A stretch of 64,000 nt of DNA from an uncultured Armatimonadota bacterium (GTDB lineage Bacteria; Armatimonadota; Fimbriimonadia; Fimbriimonadales; Fimbriimonadaceae): the NCBI GenBank assembly GCA_903833215.1, contig CAILEM010000060.1, positions 168,585 to 232,584 of the forward strand, read 5' to 3'. Below, piece after piece: positions 8,793 to 17,753 of this stretch. Within the stretch, counting starts at the first letter, position 1. Every line of letters begins with the position of its first letter. The translations under genes and the position numbers were made by a program. A model generated the notes under the pieces. The model was not told the DNA's origin and ran no database searches. It worked only from the letters and a program-made list of their open reading frames with translations.

Positions 8793-9604
8793 AATCAAGG
8801 GTCCTCACCGCGTTCGGGTTAATGCCTGTCGTGCTGGGGGCCTTTTTTTGCGTCAACCCTTGGCCTTTGGCTCTTCTCACCATTCTCGCTCTCACGATAT
8901 GCCAACTTGAGCTGAACAAGCTTATCAAACGAGAGTGGCCGGTCAGCGTGCCGCTACTTGTGATCCTCTATTTCGGTGTCACAAGACTTCCTGGGCAACA
9001 AACCCTTCCCTTTCAAGTTCTATCCGCACTCATGGGTGTCGGTGGCTTGCTCATAGGTTGCCTGGCGGCTAGGGCATCTAGCCGTGGCAGTAAATCAACC
9101 CTTGCCGAAGTATTGGCACCCTTGTGGTTCGTTGCCCCAATTTGGTCAATCTTTCAGCTCCATGCCCTGGTCTCTGGGTCGCACCTTTGGAACTTTGCCA
9201 ATCCAATGCTGCTCGCAGTCGTTCCACTTTGGGGCGGAGATACAGCTGCAATCTTTGTCGGCAAGGCATTCGGAAAACATCCTCTTGCGCCAGCTATTTC
9301 ACCCAAGAAAACGATTGAGGGTTCGATCGGAAACCTGCTCGCATGCTTACTGGTCGCTGTGCCTCTAGGAATCTGGATCGGCTACCCCTGGTGGGTCGGA
9401 GCATTGTGCGGCGGTATCGCTGGAGTCTTCGGACAAATGGGAGACCTATTTGAAAGCTTCATCAAGCGGCAAGCAGGGGTCAAAGATAGTGGGTCGATAT
9501 TGCCCGGCCACGGCGGCCTCCTAGATCGCATCGACAGTGTCCTCTTCACCGCTCCCCTTGTACTGAGCATCCTCCTGTTCGTCAGCCCGGATCACATTCG
9601 TTGA
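8789..9604 (+). CDS. cdsA: Phosphatidate cytidylyltransferase
   Basis: CdsA makes CDP-diacylglycerol from phosphatidate and CTP, the branch point of phospholipid synthesis. The 271-residue protein is hydrophobic throughout, with several membrane helices. The family signature at about residues 223-250 is clear: SFIKRQAGVKDSGS then LPGHGGLLDRIDS. The preceding SPKKTIEGSIG segment is also typical. It starts at a GTG that overlaps the previous stop (GTGA). In many genomes cdsA is next to uppS and dxr; here it is not, which is a local rearrangement. Confidence 0.95.
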   Translation: MKSRVLTAFGLMPVVLGAFFCVNPWPLALLTILALTICQLELNKLIKREWPVSVPLLVILYFGVTRLPGQQTLPFQVLSALMGVGGLLIGCLAARASSRGSKSTLAEVLAPLWFVAPIWSIFQLHALVSGSHLWNFANPMLLAVVPLWGGDTAAIFVGKAFGKHPLAPAISPKKTIEGSIGNLLACLLVAVPLGIWIGYPWWVGALCGGIAGVFGQMGDLFESFIKRQAGVKDSGSILPGHGGLLDRIDSVLFTAPLVLSILLFVSPDHIR

Positions 9605-9616
9605 TGTACTCACGGT

Positions 9617-9732
9617 CCCCGTGGGCGACGGCGATCGCACCGAAGAAGTGGCTCTGAAAGCCCCCCCGCTGATAGGCTAGAATCGACAGAATTACGGATC
9701 CGGACGTCGGTACAATCACCGCCGTCTACGGG
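9617..9732. repeat. Family 1 dispersed repeat, inverted pair
   Basis: The intergenic gap 9605-9897 holds no gene. A core nearly identical to those at 13661, 52650 and 52770 lies on the minus strand at 9699-9732 (reverse complement begins CCCGTAGACGGCGGTGAT). A degenerate plus-strand copy starts with CCCCGTGGGCGACGGCGAT at 9617-9651. The two face each other about 50 bases apart. Confidence 0.7.
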
Positions 9733-9897
9733 TCGCTCTATGTATCCTGGTGGACTTACTATTCGTATCGGCGTATTAGCCCGGAAAGTCTCTCGGCTGA
9801 CCGGTTGTTGGCCTCAAACGCGCGGAAATGAGGTGCACCTGTAAAGCGAGGGTTACGAGTGTGAGAACTTCCTATCCTTTTCGGTACATTAGACGCT

Positions 9898-10875
9898 ATG
9901 CTCGCAATCGAAACCCGGGATCTAAAGAAGACTTATGTGTCAAACAAGAAGTCGCCGGGAATCAAAGGCGGCATCAAGTCGCTGTTCAGTCGAGAGAAGA
10001 CATACGTCGACGCTGTGAAGGGCGTCGATCTTACGATCGAGAAAGGCGAGATGGTTGGCTTCCTAGGTCCAAATGGAGCGGGTAAGACGACGACCTTGAA
10101 GATGCTGAGTGGCATCCTGTATCCCACGTCCGGACATGCGAGCGTTCTCGGGTTCACTCCCAGTGTCCGCAACCCCGAAATGCTGAGACAAATCTCCCTC
10201 GTGATGGGAAACAAGATGCAGCTGTGGTGGGATCTACCAGCTTGGGACAGCTTCGTCGTCCTCAAAGAAATGTATGAAGTGGACGATGCTAAGTTCAAAC
10301 GGCGCGTCGATAACCTGATTGAGGCGCTACAACTCAGTGATAAGGTGAATACCCAAGTACGAAAGCTGAGCCTGGGCGAACGGATGAAGTGCGAGTTGGT
10401 GGCTGCCCTGCTTCATGCTCCCCAAATCGTATTTCTTGACGAACCCACCATAGGTTTGGATGTTGTTAGTCAGAAGAGAATCCGAGACTTCTTAAACACC
10501 CTCCACAAAGAGGACAACTGCACGCTCCTTTTGACGAGTCATTACATGCAGGATGTCCAAGAGCTTTGTGACCGCGTCGTGGTCATTGACCACGGTACGG
10601 TGATCTTTGAGGGCACGTTGGACGTTCTCACAAGCCGATTTAGCGATGTGCGAAGAATTCGCCTGAGTTTTTCGGAGAATGTATCGGCTGACGAAATTGC
10701 GAAGTATGGCAAGTTGATCGGCGAAGCATCCGATACGGCAGTGGTAGAAGTCGCTCAGAAGAACACAGCTTCGGCGACGGCTGCAATGCTTCAGTACTTG
10801 CCGGTTTCAGATGTCTCTATTGAGCAGGTTGATATCGAAGAAGTTATTCGAAGCCTATTTACCGAAGGGCGCTAA
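9898..10875 (+). CDS. ABC transporter ATP-binding protein (COG4586-like)
   Basis: A 325-residue ATPase that would energise an ABC-2 type exporter. Walker A GPNGAGKT is near residues 57-64, the signature LSLGERMK near 158, and Walker B with IVFLDEPTIGLD near 180. The insertion between strand one and Walker A (KSPGIKGGIKSLFSREKTYVDAV) is typical of the COG4586 subgroup. These normally sit next to two six-helix permeases of COG4587 and COG3694. None is present here, so the ATPase is an orphan in this window. The substrate is unknown. Confidence 0.85.
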   Translation: MLAIETRDLKKTYVSNKKSPGIKGGIKSLFSREKTYVDAVKGVDLTIEKGEMVGFLGPNGAGKTTTLKMLSGILYPTSGHASVLGFTPSVRNPEMLRQISLVMGNKMQLWWDLPAWDSFVVLKEMYEVDDAKFKRRVDNLIEALQLSDKVNTQVRKLSLGERMKCELVAALLHAPQIVFLDEPTIGLDVVSQKRIRDFLNTLHKEDNCTLLLTSHYMQDVQELCDRVVVIDHGTVIFEGTLDVLTSRFSDVRRIRLSFSENVSADEIAKYGKLIGEASDTAVVEVAQKNTASATAAMLQYLPVSDVSIEQVDIEEVIRSLFTEGR

Positions 10876-10897
10876 CTCACGGCCCTCCACAACCCAT

Positions 10898-10913
10898 TGT
10901 TTCATGTGAAACA
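10898..10913. promoter_or_regulatory. Candidate parS centromere site
   Basis: The 16 bases TGTTTCATGTGAAACA differ from the widely conserved parS consensus TGTTTCACGTGAAACA at one position. ParB binds such sites near the replication origin to segregate chromosomes. It lies in the short gap between the ABC ATPase and valS, outside coding sequence. No parA/parB gene is in the window. The candidate origin at 17.5 kb is 6.6 kb away, which fits. Confidence 0.65.
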
Positions 10914-10982
10914 TTCGAGTTGGCCTCCTCCGAGTAAAATGAACCTATCGTTCCACGACATGGAACGGTGGGAGTTACATTA

Positions 10983-13592
10983 ATGGATCTGAGCAACATG
11001 CCAACGCGCTATGACGCGTCTTCGACAGAGCAAAAGTGGTACGACCGTTGGGAGCAAGCCCTCCTATTCCAACCGTCCAACGACGACACCAAACCTGTCT
11101 ATAGCATCACCATTCCTCCACCCAACATCACAGGGTCGTTACACATGGGCCACGCCTTGTGTTATCCCATTCAAGACCTTTTGGGGCGCTACAACCGACT
11201 TTTGGGCAGGAATGTCCTGGTTCTTCCTGGCCAAGACCATGCCGGAATCGCAACACAGAGTGTTGTCGACAAGCAACTACGCAAAGCAGGCACCAGTGCA
11301 GCCCAACTCGGACGAGAGAAGTTCGTAGAGAAGGTGTGGGAGTGGCGAAAAGAGAGCGGGGATACCATTCTCAACCAACTCCGGTCTCTCGGCTGCGCTT
11401 TTGATTGGTCACGTCAACGATTTACGCTTGACGACCAATACGCTGAATCCGTACTCCGAGTTTTCATCAATTGGTACGAGCGCGGATTGATCTTCCGGGG
11501 TAAGCGGGTTGTTAACTGGGATCCGAAGCTGCAAACCTCTGTATCCGACATTGAAACTCTTCGTGAAACCAGACGAGGCAAGCTGTACCACATTCGATAT
11601 CCATACTCAGATGGAAGTGGTGAGATCGTCATTGCCACCACGCGTCCCGAAACGATGCTTGCCGATGTGGCAGTTGCCGTGCACCCTAGCGACGCACGAT
11701 ACAAAGACAAGATAGGAAAGACCTTACTCCTCCCCCTTAGCAATCGACACATCCCTTTGATCGCGGATATGTACCCCGATCCAGAGTTCGGGACGGGCGC
11801 CGTAAAAATCACCCCGGCCCACGATCCAAACGATTACCAGGTCGGAGTCCGACATAACCTCGAAATGCCGATCATTTTGGACCCACAGGCTCGAATTTGC
11901 CAGGAAGGGCCGTATTTTGGCCTTGACAGGAACGAAGCGCGCAAACAGGTCATCTATGACCTGGAGCAACAGGGCTTTATGGTCAAAATTGAGGATCACG
12001 AGATCCCAATCATCATAAGCGACCGAAGTGGAGAGGTGATCGAGCCACTGTTAAGTGAGCAGTGGTTCTGTGATCAAGCCAAATTGGCTGAGCCTGTTAT
12101 TGAGGCGGTAAAGCAGGGGCAGGTCAAGTTTCATCCAGCGCGATACGAGAGGATCTACCTTGAGTGGATGGAGAACATCCGAGAATGGTGCCTCAGCCGT
12201 CAACTCTGGTGGGGGCATCGGATCCCTGTCTACTACACCGAGGATGGTTCGCACTTTGCTGCCCTCAGTTGGGAAGAGGCGCAGCAACAAGCGGGAGACA
12301 AGAAAATCGTCCGCCAGGATGACGATGTCCTCGACACGTGGTTCAGTTCCGGCCTCTGGCCCTTCGCAACAATGGGTTGGCCGGAACAAACCGATGACCT
12401 CAAGCGCTTCTATCCAACGAACTGCCTTATCACCGACCGAAATATCATCAACCTCTGGGTGGCACGGATGATGATGATGGGCTACGACCTCGCCGGTGCT
12501 AAGCCGTTCTCAGACGTGATGATCTATGCCACCGTCATGCGCGAAGACGGAAAGCGCATGAGTAAAAGCCTTGGAACTGGTGTGGACCCGATGGAGATCA
12601 TCTCGACCATCGGTGCGGATGCTCTGAGATACACGCTTCTCAGCCAAACCGGTGAGAATCAGGAGCTCCGGTACAGCGAACGCAAGACTGAAGAGGCGAG
12701 AAACTTCTGCAACAAGATCTGGAACGCCACCCGCTTCGTTCTCATGAACATCGAAGGATCGGTTCCTGAACCGACATCGCTAACAACTGTCGACAAGTGG
12801 CTCTTGAGTCGGCTCTATCAGACTGAAAAGGCAGTGAAAGCCGCCTACGATGGCTACGATATCCAATCGGCATGCCAAGCCATGTACCGCTTCTTCTGGT
12901 CAGAGCTCTGCGACTGGTACATCGAAGTCTCCAAATCCCGTCTGAACAATCCAGAAGAGAAAGCAACTCCCCAGTGGGTTCTTCTTACGGCGGTTGAGGC
13001 CTTCCTCAAGATGATGCATCCTGTTATGCCTCACATTACCGAGGAGCTCTATAGCCACCTCCCAATCGAGGGCAAGGCACCATTCTTGATGAGTTCAAGC
13101 TGGCCCGAGCTACCAAGTAGCTTCGATCAGCCTCAGTCTGAAACCGACATTGAGAGAATCTTTGAAGTCACGCGGGCTTTACGTGCACTTAGGGCCGAAC
13201 TAGATCTCCAACCGATCAAGGTTATTCCGTCTGTCTACGTCGAGGGCGACCTCAATGGCAATGAATCAGTCCTTGCCTCTCAAGGATGGGTAACAGAAAT
13301 CATCTACGGCCGGCCCTCAGAGGGCCGTTTTGTCTCCACAACGGTGTTGGGAGTTGACCTGCACCTGCCAATTTCAGGACTGGTAGACACCGAGAAAGAA
13401 CTCGCACGGCTTCAGAAGGAGCAAGACAAAGCAAGCGCCGAGCTTGCCAAGATCGAAGCACGCCTTTCGAACCCCCAGTTCACCGAGAGGGCAAAGCCTG
13501 AGGTCGTTGAAAAGGAAAACGCAACGCTTCAAGCGCTCCGTGACCAACTGGAGAAAATCACGGAACGACGAAAGCTCTTCTCGGCCGATTAG
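10983..13592 (+). CDS. valS: Valyl-tRNA synthetase
   Basis: This class I synthetase charges tRNA-Val and edits misactivated threonine. The roughly 869-residue protein has the HIGH-type motif HMGH at 54-57, WDPKLQTSVSDIE, the editing-domain segments IATTRPETMLADVA and ITPAHDPNDYQVG, the KMSKS motif as RMSKS near 525, a tRNA anticodon-binding region, and a C-terminal coiled coil (about 800-869) of the kind that contacts tRNA. The start at ATG 10983 is preceded by GGGAG with 8 bases between; GTG 10968 would overlap that site. No T-box leader is visible in the 107-base upstream gap. Confidence 0.98.
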   Translation: MDLSNMPTRYDASSTEQKWYDRWEQALLFQPSNDDTKPVYSITIPPPNITGSLHMGHALCYPIQDLLGRYNRLLGRNVLVLPGQDHAGIATQSVVDKQLRKAGTSAAQLGREKFVEKVWEWRKESGDTILNQLRSLGCAFDWSRQRFTLDDQYAESVLRVFINWYERGLIFRGKRVVNWDPKLQTSVSDIETLRETRRGKLYHIRYPYSDGSGEIVIATTRPETMLADVAVAVHPSDARYKDKIGKTLLLPLSNRHIPLIADMYPDPEFGTGAVKITPAHDPNDYQVGVRHNLEMPIILDPQARICQEGPYFGLDRNEARKQVIYDLEQQGFMVKIEDHEIPIIISDRSGEVIEPLLSEQWFCDQAKLAEPVIEAVKQGQVKFHPARYERIYLEWMENIREWCLSRQLWWGHRIPVYYTEDGSHFAALSWEEAQQQAGDKKIVRQDDDVLDTWFSSGLWPFATMGWPEQTDDLKRFYPTNCLITDRNIINLWVARMMMMGYDLAGAKPFSDVMIYATVMREDGKRMSKSLGTGVDPMEIISTIGADALRYTLLSQTGENQELRYSERKTEEARNFCNKIWNATRFVLMNIEGSVPEPTSLTTVDKWLLSRLYQTEKAVKAAYDGYDIQSACQAMYRFFWSELCDWYIEVSKSRLNNPEEKATPQWVLLTAVEAFLKMMHPVMPHITEELYSHLPIEGKAPFLMSSSWPELPSSFDQPQSETDIERIFEVTRALRALRAELDLQPIKVIPSVYVEGDLNGNESVLASQGWVTEIIYGRPSEGRFVSTTVLGVDLHLPISGLVDTEKELARLQKEQDKASAELAKIEARLSNPQFTERAKPEVVEKENATLQALRDQLEKITERRKLFSAD

Positions 13593-13660
13593 TTCAGTTA
13601 TCGGGGCACGCCTCCGTTGTAAGGGCTTGGCGTGTCCTGCTTACCTTGGACATTCAAGGC

Positions 13661-13694
13661 ACCCGTAGCCGTCGGTGATCGTACCGACGTCCGG
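13661..13694 (+). repeat. Family 1 dispersed repeat, single copy
   Basis: The sequence beginning ACCCGTAGCCGTCGGTGATC and running to 13694 matches the family 1 core at 52650 and 52770 with about three differences. It lies in the gap between convergent valS and the MBL gene; nothing else is seen in that gap. Confidence 0.7.
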
Positions 13695-13767
13695 AGGCTA
13701 ACCGCTAGTCACCCCCCTCCGCTGCATCAACGCGATTGGGACGACAACCAAGGGCCCCAGCCGTCTA

Positions 13768-14601
13768 TCACTCGCGTTCAAAACGACCGTTTCGCATTAC
13801 GAACCGAATGTTGCCTTCCAGATCGGTTCTACAGGTTTTCACGCCATCCTCTTTCAGACGATTTACGACCTCTGGATGAGGGTGGTGATATTGGTTATTG
13901 ATGCCGCAGCTAAGGATGGCGTATTCCGGCCGAACCGCTTCGATCCAATCCTCCGACGTCGATGTCTTACTCCCATGGTGACCAGCCTTCATGATCTCTG
14001 ATCGCCAGTCGACAACATGTGAAAACGCCTGTTCGATTTTCGTCGGCGCATCGCCTGTGAACACAACTGAGGCACCACCATTCGCAATACGCAGGATCAT
14101 CGATCCATCGTTCGTTTCTTCATCGGGATCGGTTTGAGGGCAATCAAGGCGTATTTCGAAGCCTCCCACCCTACCTTTTAGTTCTGGACCAAGCCATTTC
14201 AAGTGGCTTGAGTCAATCTTCCATTTTCTTAGTTGCTCTAACAACTGAGCATTGGAGCGGAAACAATTCGAGATCGCAATCGTCGCTTCTGGATAGGCGC
14301 GAAGGATTGCACCCGTACCTCCGATGTGATCGATGTCTGGATGGGAAAGCAGAATTAGGTCGACTCCATCCACTCCCATCTCCTTCAAGTCGGGCACCAC
14401 AACCTTCTCACCTGCATCGGATTTGGGAGTAACGGGGCCACTGTCAATCAGCACAGTTGTTCCTGCCGTCTGAAATACCGCACAGTCACCTTGTCCCACC
14501 GATAAGAAGGTCAAACGCGTAGGTTGTGGCCAAACCCAACCTACACCGAAGCCGATAGCCACACAGGAAATCCCTCCTGCAATCACCTTAGGGTTGGACA
14601 A
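13768..14601 (-). CDS. MBL-fold hydrolase, ComEC C-terminal domain equivalent
   Basis: A 277-residue metallo-beta-lactamase-fold protein with an N-terminal membrane helix. Metal-binding motifs are visible: LSHPDIDHIGG (HxDxDH form), FTGDAP and KAGHHGSKTS. These and the opening LTFLSVGQGDCAVFQT match the soluble domain that normally forms the C-terminus of ComEC/Rec2, which is thought to degrade the non-transported strand during DNA uptake. Here it is a separate gene whose first 14 bases overlap the end of the comEC channel gene upstream, so the two halves are co-translated. Confidence 0.88.
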   Translation of the reverse strand: MSNPKVIAGGISCVAIGFGVGWVWPQPTRLTFLSVGQGDCAVFQTAGTTVLIDSGPVTPKSDAGEKVVVPDLKEMGVDGVDLILLSHPDIDHIGGTGAILRAYPEATIAISNCFRSNAQLLEQLRKWKIDSSHLKWLGPELKGRVGGFEIRLDCPQTDPDEETNDGSMILRIANGGASVVFTGDAPTKIEQAFSHVVDWRSEIMKAGHHGSKTSTSEDWIEAVRPEYAILSCGINNQYHHPHPEVVNRLKEDGVKTCRTDLEGNIRFVMRNGRFERE

Positions 14602-15958
14602 CTCGCCTCCGGTAGGTCATCAACCAAGCTCCATAGAAAGCGACCAGCCAGAACGCACTGAAGGCGGGAACGTCGACTCTTCCCGTGCCGTCGCCCAACC
14701 AACCAATCGTCGTACTGACCCATCCCGCAATAGGCGTGAGAAGATGGGTTGCGATTGCATCCCCGAGCGCAGGTACCAAAAATGAAAGTGCATGGCCCAT
14801 GAAAGCAACCGTGACCATCACTGGCACACACCCGCACAACAGGATGTTCGCAAACAAGGATGTCACCGACACAACCCCAAGGTAATACGCAATTAGCGGG
14901 GTCGTGGCAAGTAGAATGACGCTCATTAGGTTGACAAATTCCTTAGCTGACCTAATGAATGCACCTTTCAAAGTTTTTGGTGTGATGCGGCTACGGTTAT
15001 AAAACAGGGCGACGAACCCAGCCGTGATAAAGGAGAATTGAAAGCCCATGGCAAACACGGCCTCAGGACGCCAGAGCAGATAGCAAGTACCAGCTAGACA
15101 CAGCGCCGATAGAGCATCTGAGTCACGGCGAAAAAGATAGGCACACATACCAAGGAGGGTCACAACAATAGTTCGAATGACCTGAGGTTGGAGCCCGGTT
15201 GCTAGGGCATACACCCCCAACACTCCAGCCAGCATAAAGATCTGAGTCGACCTTGATATCGGAAGAAACCTAAAGCAAAGGGTGATGAGTAACCCAAAGA
15301 CGATGACTTGAATGCCCGCCGAGGAGACGATGTGCACCGCGCCACTGTTTGCCATTTCCTCCTTGGTCAAGGGATCAAGCATCGCGCGTTGGTTAAAGCA
15401 GATCGCATCGACAAGAGATGCACTAGGACCTGAGAGATTGCGCCCAATAAAGTCCATGAACGATCGTCTCCATCCGTCGGCAAACTGGGTAACCCACGAA
15501 CCCTGTTTCACATTCTCAAACGAGTCCACTTGAATCCTACGGTCGTAGATTTCAAACCTCTTGGATGGGCCGAGTGACTGAATCGGCTTTGCCGCTCCAA
15601 CCACCCGAATGCGATCACCGATCATCACAGGAGGATCTCGAGGAGCGATCATCAAAAGCCGACGTTCATTGATGTCAAGTTCGCAGATCTGAGTGTCAGA
15701 ACTCAGTTGTGGGACAGACGCGACAACACCAACGCCGTGAATGGGAACATTCGCCCGTAACCTCTCGGGGCTCAAGGGTGCCAGTGCCACACCAACGACA
15801 AAGGCAACCCCAACAACGGACTTCACTTTCATCGGGCGCAAAACCCATAGACCCGCGACCAACCCTATGAGCACCGACGGACAGTAGAAGACTACAAGGC
15901 CGAGGATTAAGCCGAGGAGGGACGCAGCAAGTGGCCGTGCTTCAATCTCTTCCCTCAT
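14588..15958 (-). CDS. comEC: ComEC/Rec2 competence channel protein
   Basis: A roughly 456-residue polytopic membrane protein. After two N-terminal helices comes an OB-fold-like DUF4131 segment (ISQTxx-like region with IGDRIRVVGAAKPIQ) and then the competence channel domain with NSGAVHIVSSAGIQV and many helices. It would form the pore for single-stranded DNA entry. The start is taken at ATG 15958 (MREEIEARP); a longer frame reaches 15988. It overlaps DUF721 upstream by 17 bases and the MBL gene downstream by 14, so recF, DUF721, comEC and MBL look like a single operon. Confidence 0.85.
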   Translation of the reverse strand: MREEIEARPLAASLLGLILGLVVFYCPSVLIGLVAGLWVLRPMKVKSVVGVAFVVGVALAPLSPERLRANVPIHGVGVVASVPQLSSDTQICELDINERRLLMIAPRDPPVMIGDRIRVVGAAKPIQSLGPSKRFEIYDRRIQVDSFENVKQGSWVTQFADGWRRSFMDFIGRNLSGPSASLVDAICFNQRAMLDPLTKEEMANSGAVHIVSSAGIQVIVFGLLITLCFRFLPISRSTQIFMLAGVLGVYALATGLQPQVIRTIVVTLLGMCAYLFRRDSDALSALCLAGTCYLLWRPEAVFAMGFQFSFITAGFVALFYNRSRITPKTLKGAFIRSAKEFVNLMSVILLATTPLIAYYLGVVSVTSLFANILLCGCVPVMVTVAFMGHALSFLVPALGDAIATHLLTPIAGWVSTTIGWLGDGTGRVDVPAFSAFWLVAFYGAWLMTYRRRVVQP

Positions 15959-16355
15959 TCTTCCACTTAGCCAAGCGCCGCTCCGCAATCTCGCGAATGC
16001 TCAGTTCCTGCATCAATTGTTTCTCTTCTGGCTCGGGCAATTCCTCTTTAGGTTTCACTTTCGCCGGAAGCGGTCGAACACCAAATCGAACATCGGTAAA
16101 CAACGCCTTCTCTCCTGAGACCTCATTGAGCCGAATCAGGATCTTCTCCTTCATCATCCGCAGCTCTTGTGCCCAGGCCGATCCTTCGACTGCGACCCAA
16201 ACTGTTCCACGTCCAAAGCGATCAGGAAAAGACCGATCCGCCAACATAGGACCCACGACTTCAGGCCATCGTCGCATGGCAGCTTGAGCCCGGGCAATGC
16301 GCAGAACTTCGTCGTTCTCTAGTGCGGCTGGCAACACTTGTCTTAGGCGCCTCAT
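15942..16355 (-). CDS. DUF721 (DciA-like) protein
   Basis: A 137-residue basic protein with the DUF721 pattern: RWPEVVGPMLADRSFPDRFGRGTVWVAVEGSAWAQEL followed by a Leu-rich region and FGVRPLP. DUF721 includes DciA, a loader of the replicative helicase, and is often next to recF or gyrB. The start at ATG 16355 overlaps the recF stop by 4 bases (ATGA), the expected coupling; the longer frame from 16439 would lie inside recF. Function as a DciA-type loader is inference from the family and from the neighbouring replication gene. Confidence 0.83.
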   Translation of the reverse strand: MRRLRQVLPAALENDEVLRIARAQAAMRRWPEVVGPMLADRSFPDRFGRGTVWVAVEGSAWAQELRMMKEKILIRLNEVSGEKALFTDVRFGVRPLPAKVKPKEELPEPEEKQLMQELSIREIAERRLAKWKNEGRD

Positions 16356-17497
16356 GACCGTTCCACCCTTCCTGATTCCACATGAAACACGCGTGCTGGA
16401 TCGAGAATCTTTGAGCCTGCTGCCGCTGCTTCTGTACAAGTCAGTACCGCCTGACCTGCCTTTTCAAGCACGACTTCCACCAAAAGCCCACGTCGAGATT
16501 CGTCGAGATCTGACAAGATGTCATCAAGCAGCAACAACGGAGGTAGACCAAACTCGTCGTGAGATAGTTGAAGCGTTGCGAGCTTGATTGAGATCACGGC
16601 AGTACGCTGTTGGCCCTGCGATCCGTACAACCTTGCTTCTTTACCGCCTACTTCGATTCGCAAATCGTCTCGGTGGGGACCGACCCCAGTTCCACCCCGC
16701 GCAACGTCATGATTACGAGTTGAGGAGAGAGCTGCCAGCAATGCCTCTGCATCCAGAGCCGGATCCTTATTTTCCAGTCGTAGACCAATCTGCTCCCCTT
16801 CCCCCATCTGCCCATGAATCTCAGCAGCAGGCGCACACATCCTGGAAATGAATTCTTGACGGGCCAATCGAAGTGCGGCACCATGGGTTGCCATCTGTTC
16901 TTCCCACGGCTCGAAGATTTCGGTCGGTTGCATCCACTCCTTGGAATCCCTCAGCAAGGCGTTCCGTTGCTCCAGAGCGCGCTTGTACAGGGTCAAGTGC
17001 CGTAAGTACGCCTGAGACAGTCCAGAAAGCTCCAGATCAAGAAAAAGCCGCCTGTCTGCCGGTTCACCCCGAACGAGTTCCATGTCATGGGCGCTAATAC
17101 AGACACAAGGCAGCCTTCCGATCAGGTCTGACGCTCGGGGGAGCGACAAGCCGTTGATCGACGCACGCTTTCGAATTCCCGCTTCCAACAAGATCGAGAG
17201 CCTGGTTTCACTGCCAACAAGTTCCGCGGTTACTTGAGCTCGTAGATTGCCTTCTAGGATCGCTTCCGCGTCACGCTGTCCACGAAGCAGCCGGGTGGTG
17301 GAGAGTAGGTACAGGGCCTCTAGAAAATTCGTCTTTCCCTGCGCATTTCTCCCCGCAAGCACATTGAATCCAGATCCCAATTCGACAACCTCATGGGCGT
17401 AATTCCGAAAGCCCTCAAGAGAAACGGTCCCCACGGCAAATGCGCGGGTTCCACCGGATGTTTCCCCATCTGTCTTTAAAGGATTCATTTCTATCAT
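16352..17497 (-). CDS. recF: DNA replication and repair protein RecF
   Basis: RecF is an SMC-like ATPase that loads RecA at gaps with RecO and RecR. The 381-residue protein has Walker A GRNAQGKT at 49-56, the GPHRDDLRIEV segment, the signature region YGSQGQQRTAVISIKLA and Walker B LLLDDILSDLDESRR near 323-336, all in normal order. N-terminal residues 1-20 precede the conserved start (VSLEGFRNY), so an internal start is possible. It heads the minus-strand recF-DUF721-comEC-MBL group and is next to the candidate origin. dnaA and dnaN, the usual companions, are not in the window. Confidence 0.96.
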   Translation of the reverse strand: MIEMNPLKTDGETSGGTRAFAVGTVSLEGFRNYAHEVVELGSGFNVLAGRNAQGKTNFLEALYLLSTTRLLRGQRDAEAILEGNLRAQVTAELVGSETRLSILLEAGIRKRASINGLSLPRASDLIGRLPCVCISAHDMELVRGEPADRRLFLDLELSGLSQAYLRHLTLYKRALEQRNALLRDSKEWMQPTEIFEPWEEQMATHGAALRLARQEFISRMCAPAAEIHGQMGEGEQIGLRLENKDPALDAEALLAALSSTRNHDVARGGTGVGPHRDDLRIEVGGKEARLYGSQGQQRTAVISIKLATLQLSHDEFGLPPLLLLDDILSDLDESRRGLLVEVVLEKAGQAVLTCTEAAAAGSKILDPARVFHVESGRVERS

Positions 17498-17529
17498 TTG
17501 AATTTATGGTTACTGTTAAGCGAAACTTT

Positions 17530-17710
17530 TCGGTGGAAAACTCTGTGGGAACCTGACAAATTTGCTATCCCTAGCCTCAAAGTGAACCTAAAACTCTCAA
17601 AAACCTATACAACCCTCTCGTGGAAAACAGAGTGGATAACTCTTCCTTTGTATAAGTTTGATTTCGAGGTTCTTAACACATTCCTAACTGTTCACAGATA
17701 TCCACAGACA
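17530..17710. other. Candidate replication origin (DnaA-box cluster)
   Basis: The AT-rich 256-base gap upstream of recF has several matches to the DnaA box TTATCCACA: AGTGGATAA at 17631-17639 (one mismatch, minus strand), ATATCCACA at 17698-17706 (one mismatch), and GGTGGAAAA at 17532 and CGTGGAAAA at 17619 (two mismatches each, minus strand). recF nearby, gyrB 17 kb away and a parS-like site 6.6 kb away fit an origin region. Without dnaA here or GC-skew data this remains a candidate. Confidence 0.45.
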
Positions 17711-17753
17711 ATCCCCACTCGCCAGTGCGAATATCGGGACAACTTCTTTTGCT

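Noticed and set aside
10876..10982. A T-box leader for valS
   Set aside because: The gap is too short and has no T-box sequence or terminator; the visible palindrome is the parS-like site.
16374..16391. A second parS-like half-site (TGTTTCATGTGGAATC on the minus strand)
   Set aside because: Four mismatches to the consensus, and it encodes the conserved end of RecF (VFHVESG), so it is probably coincidental.
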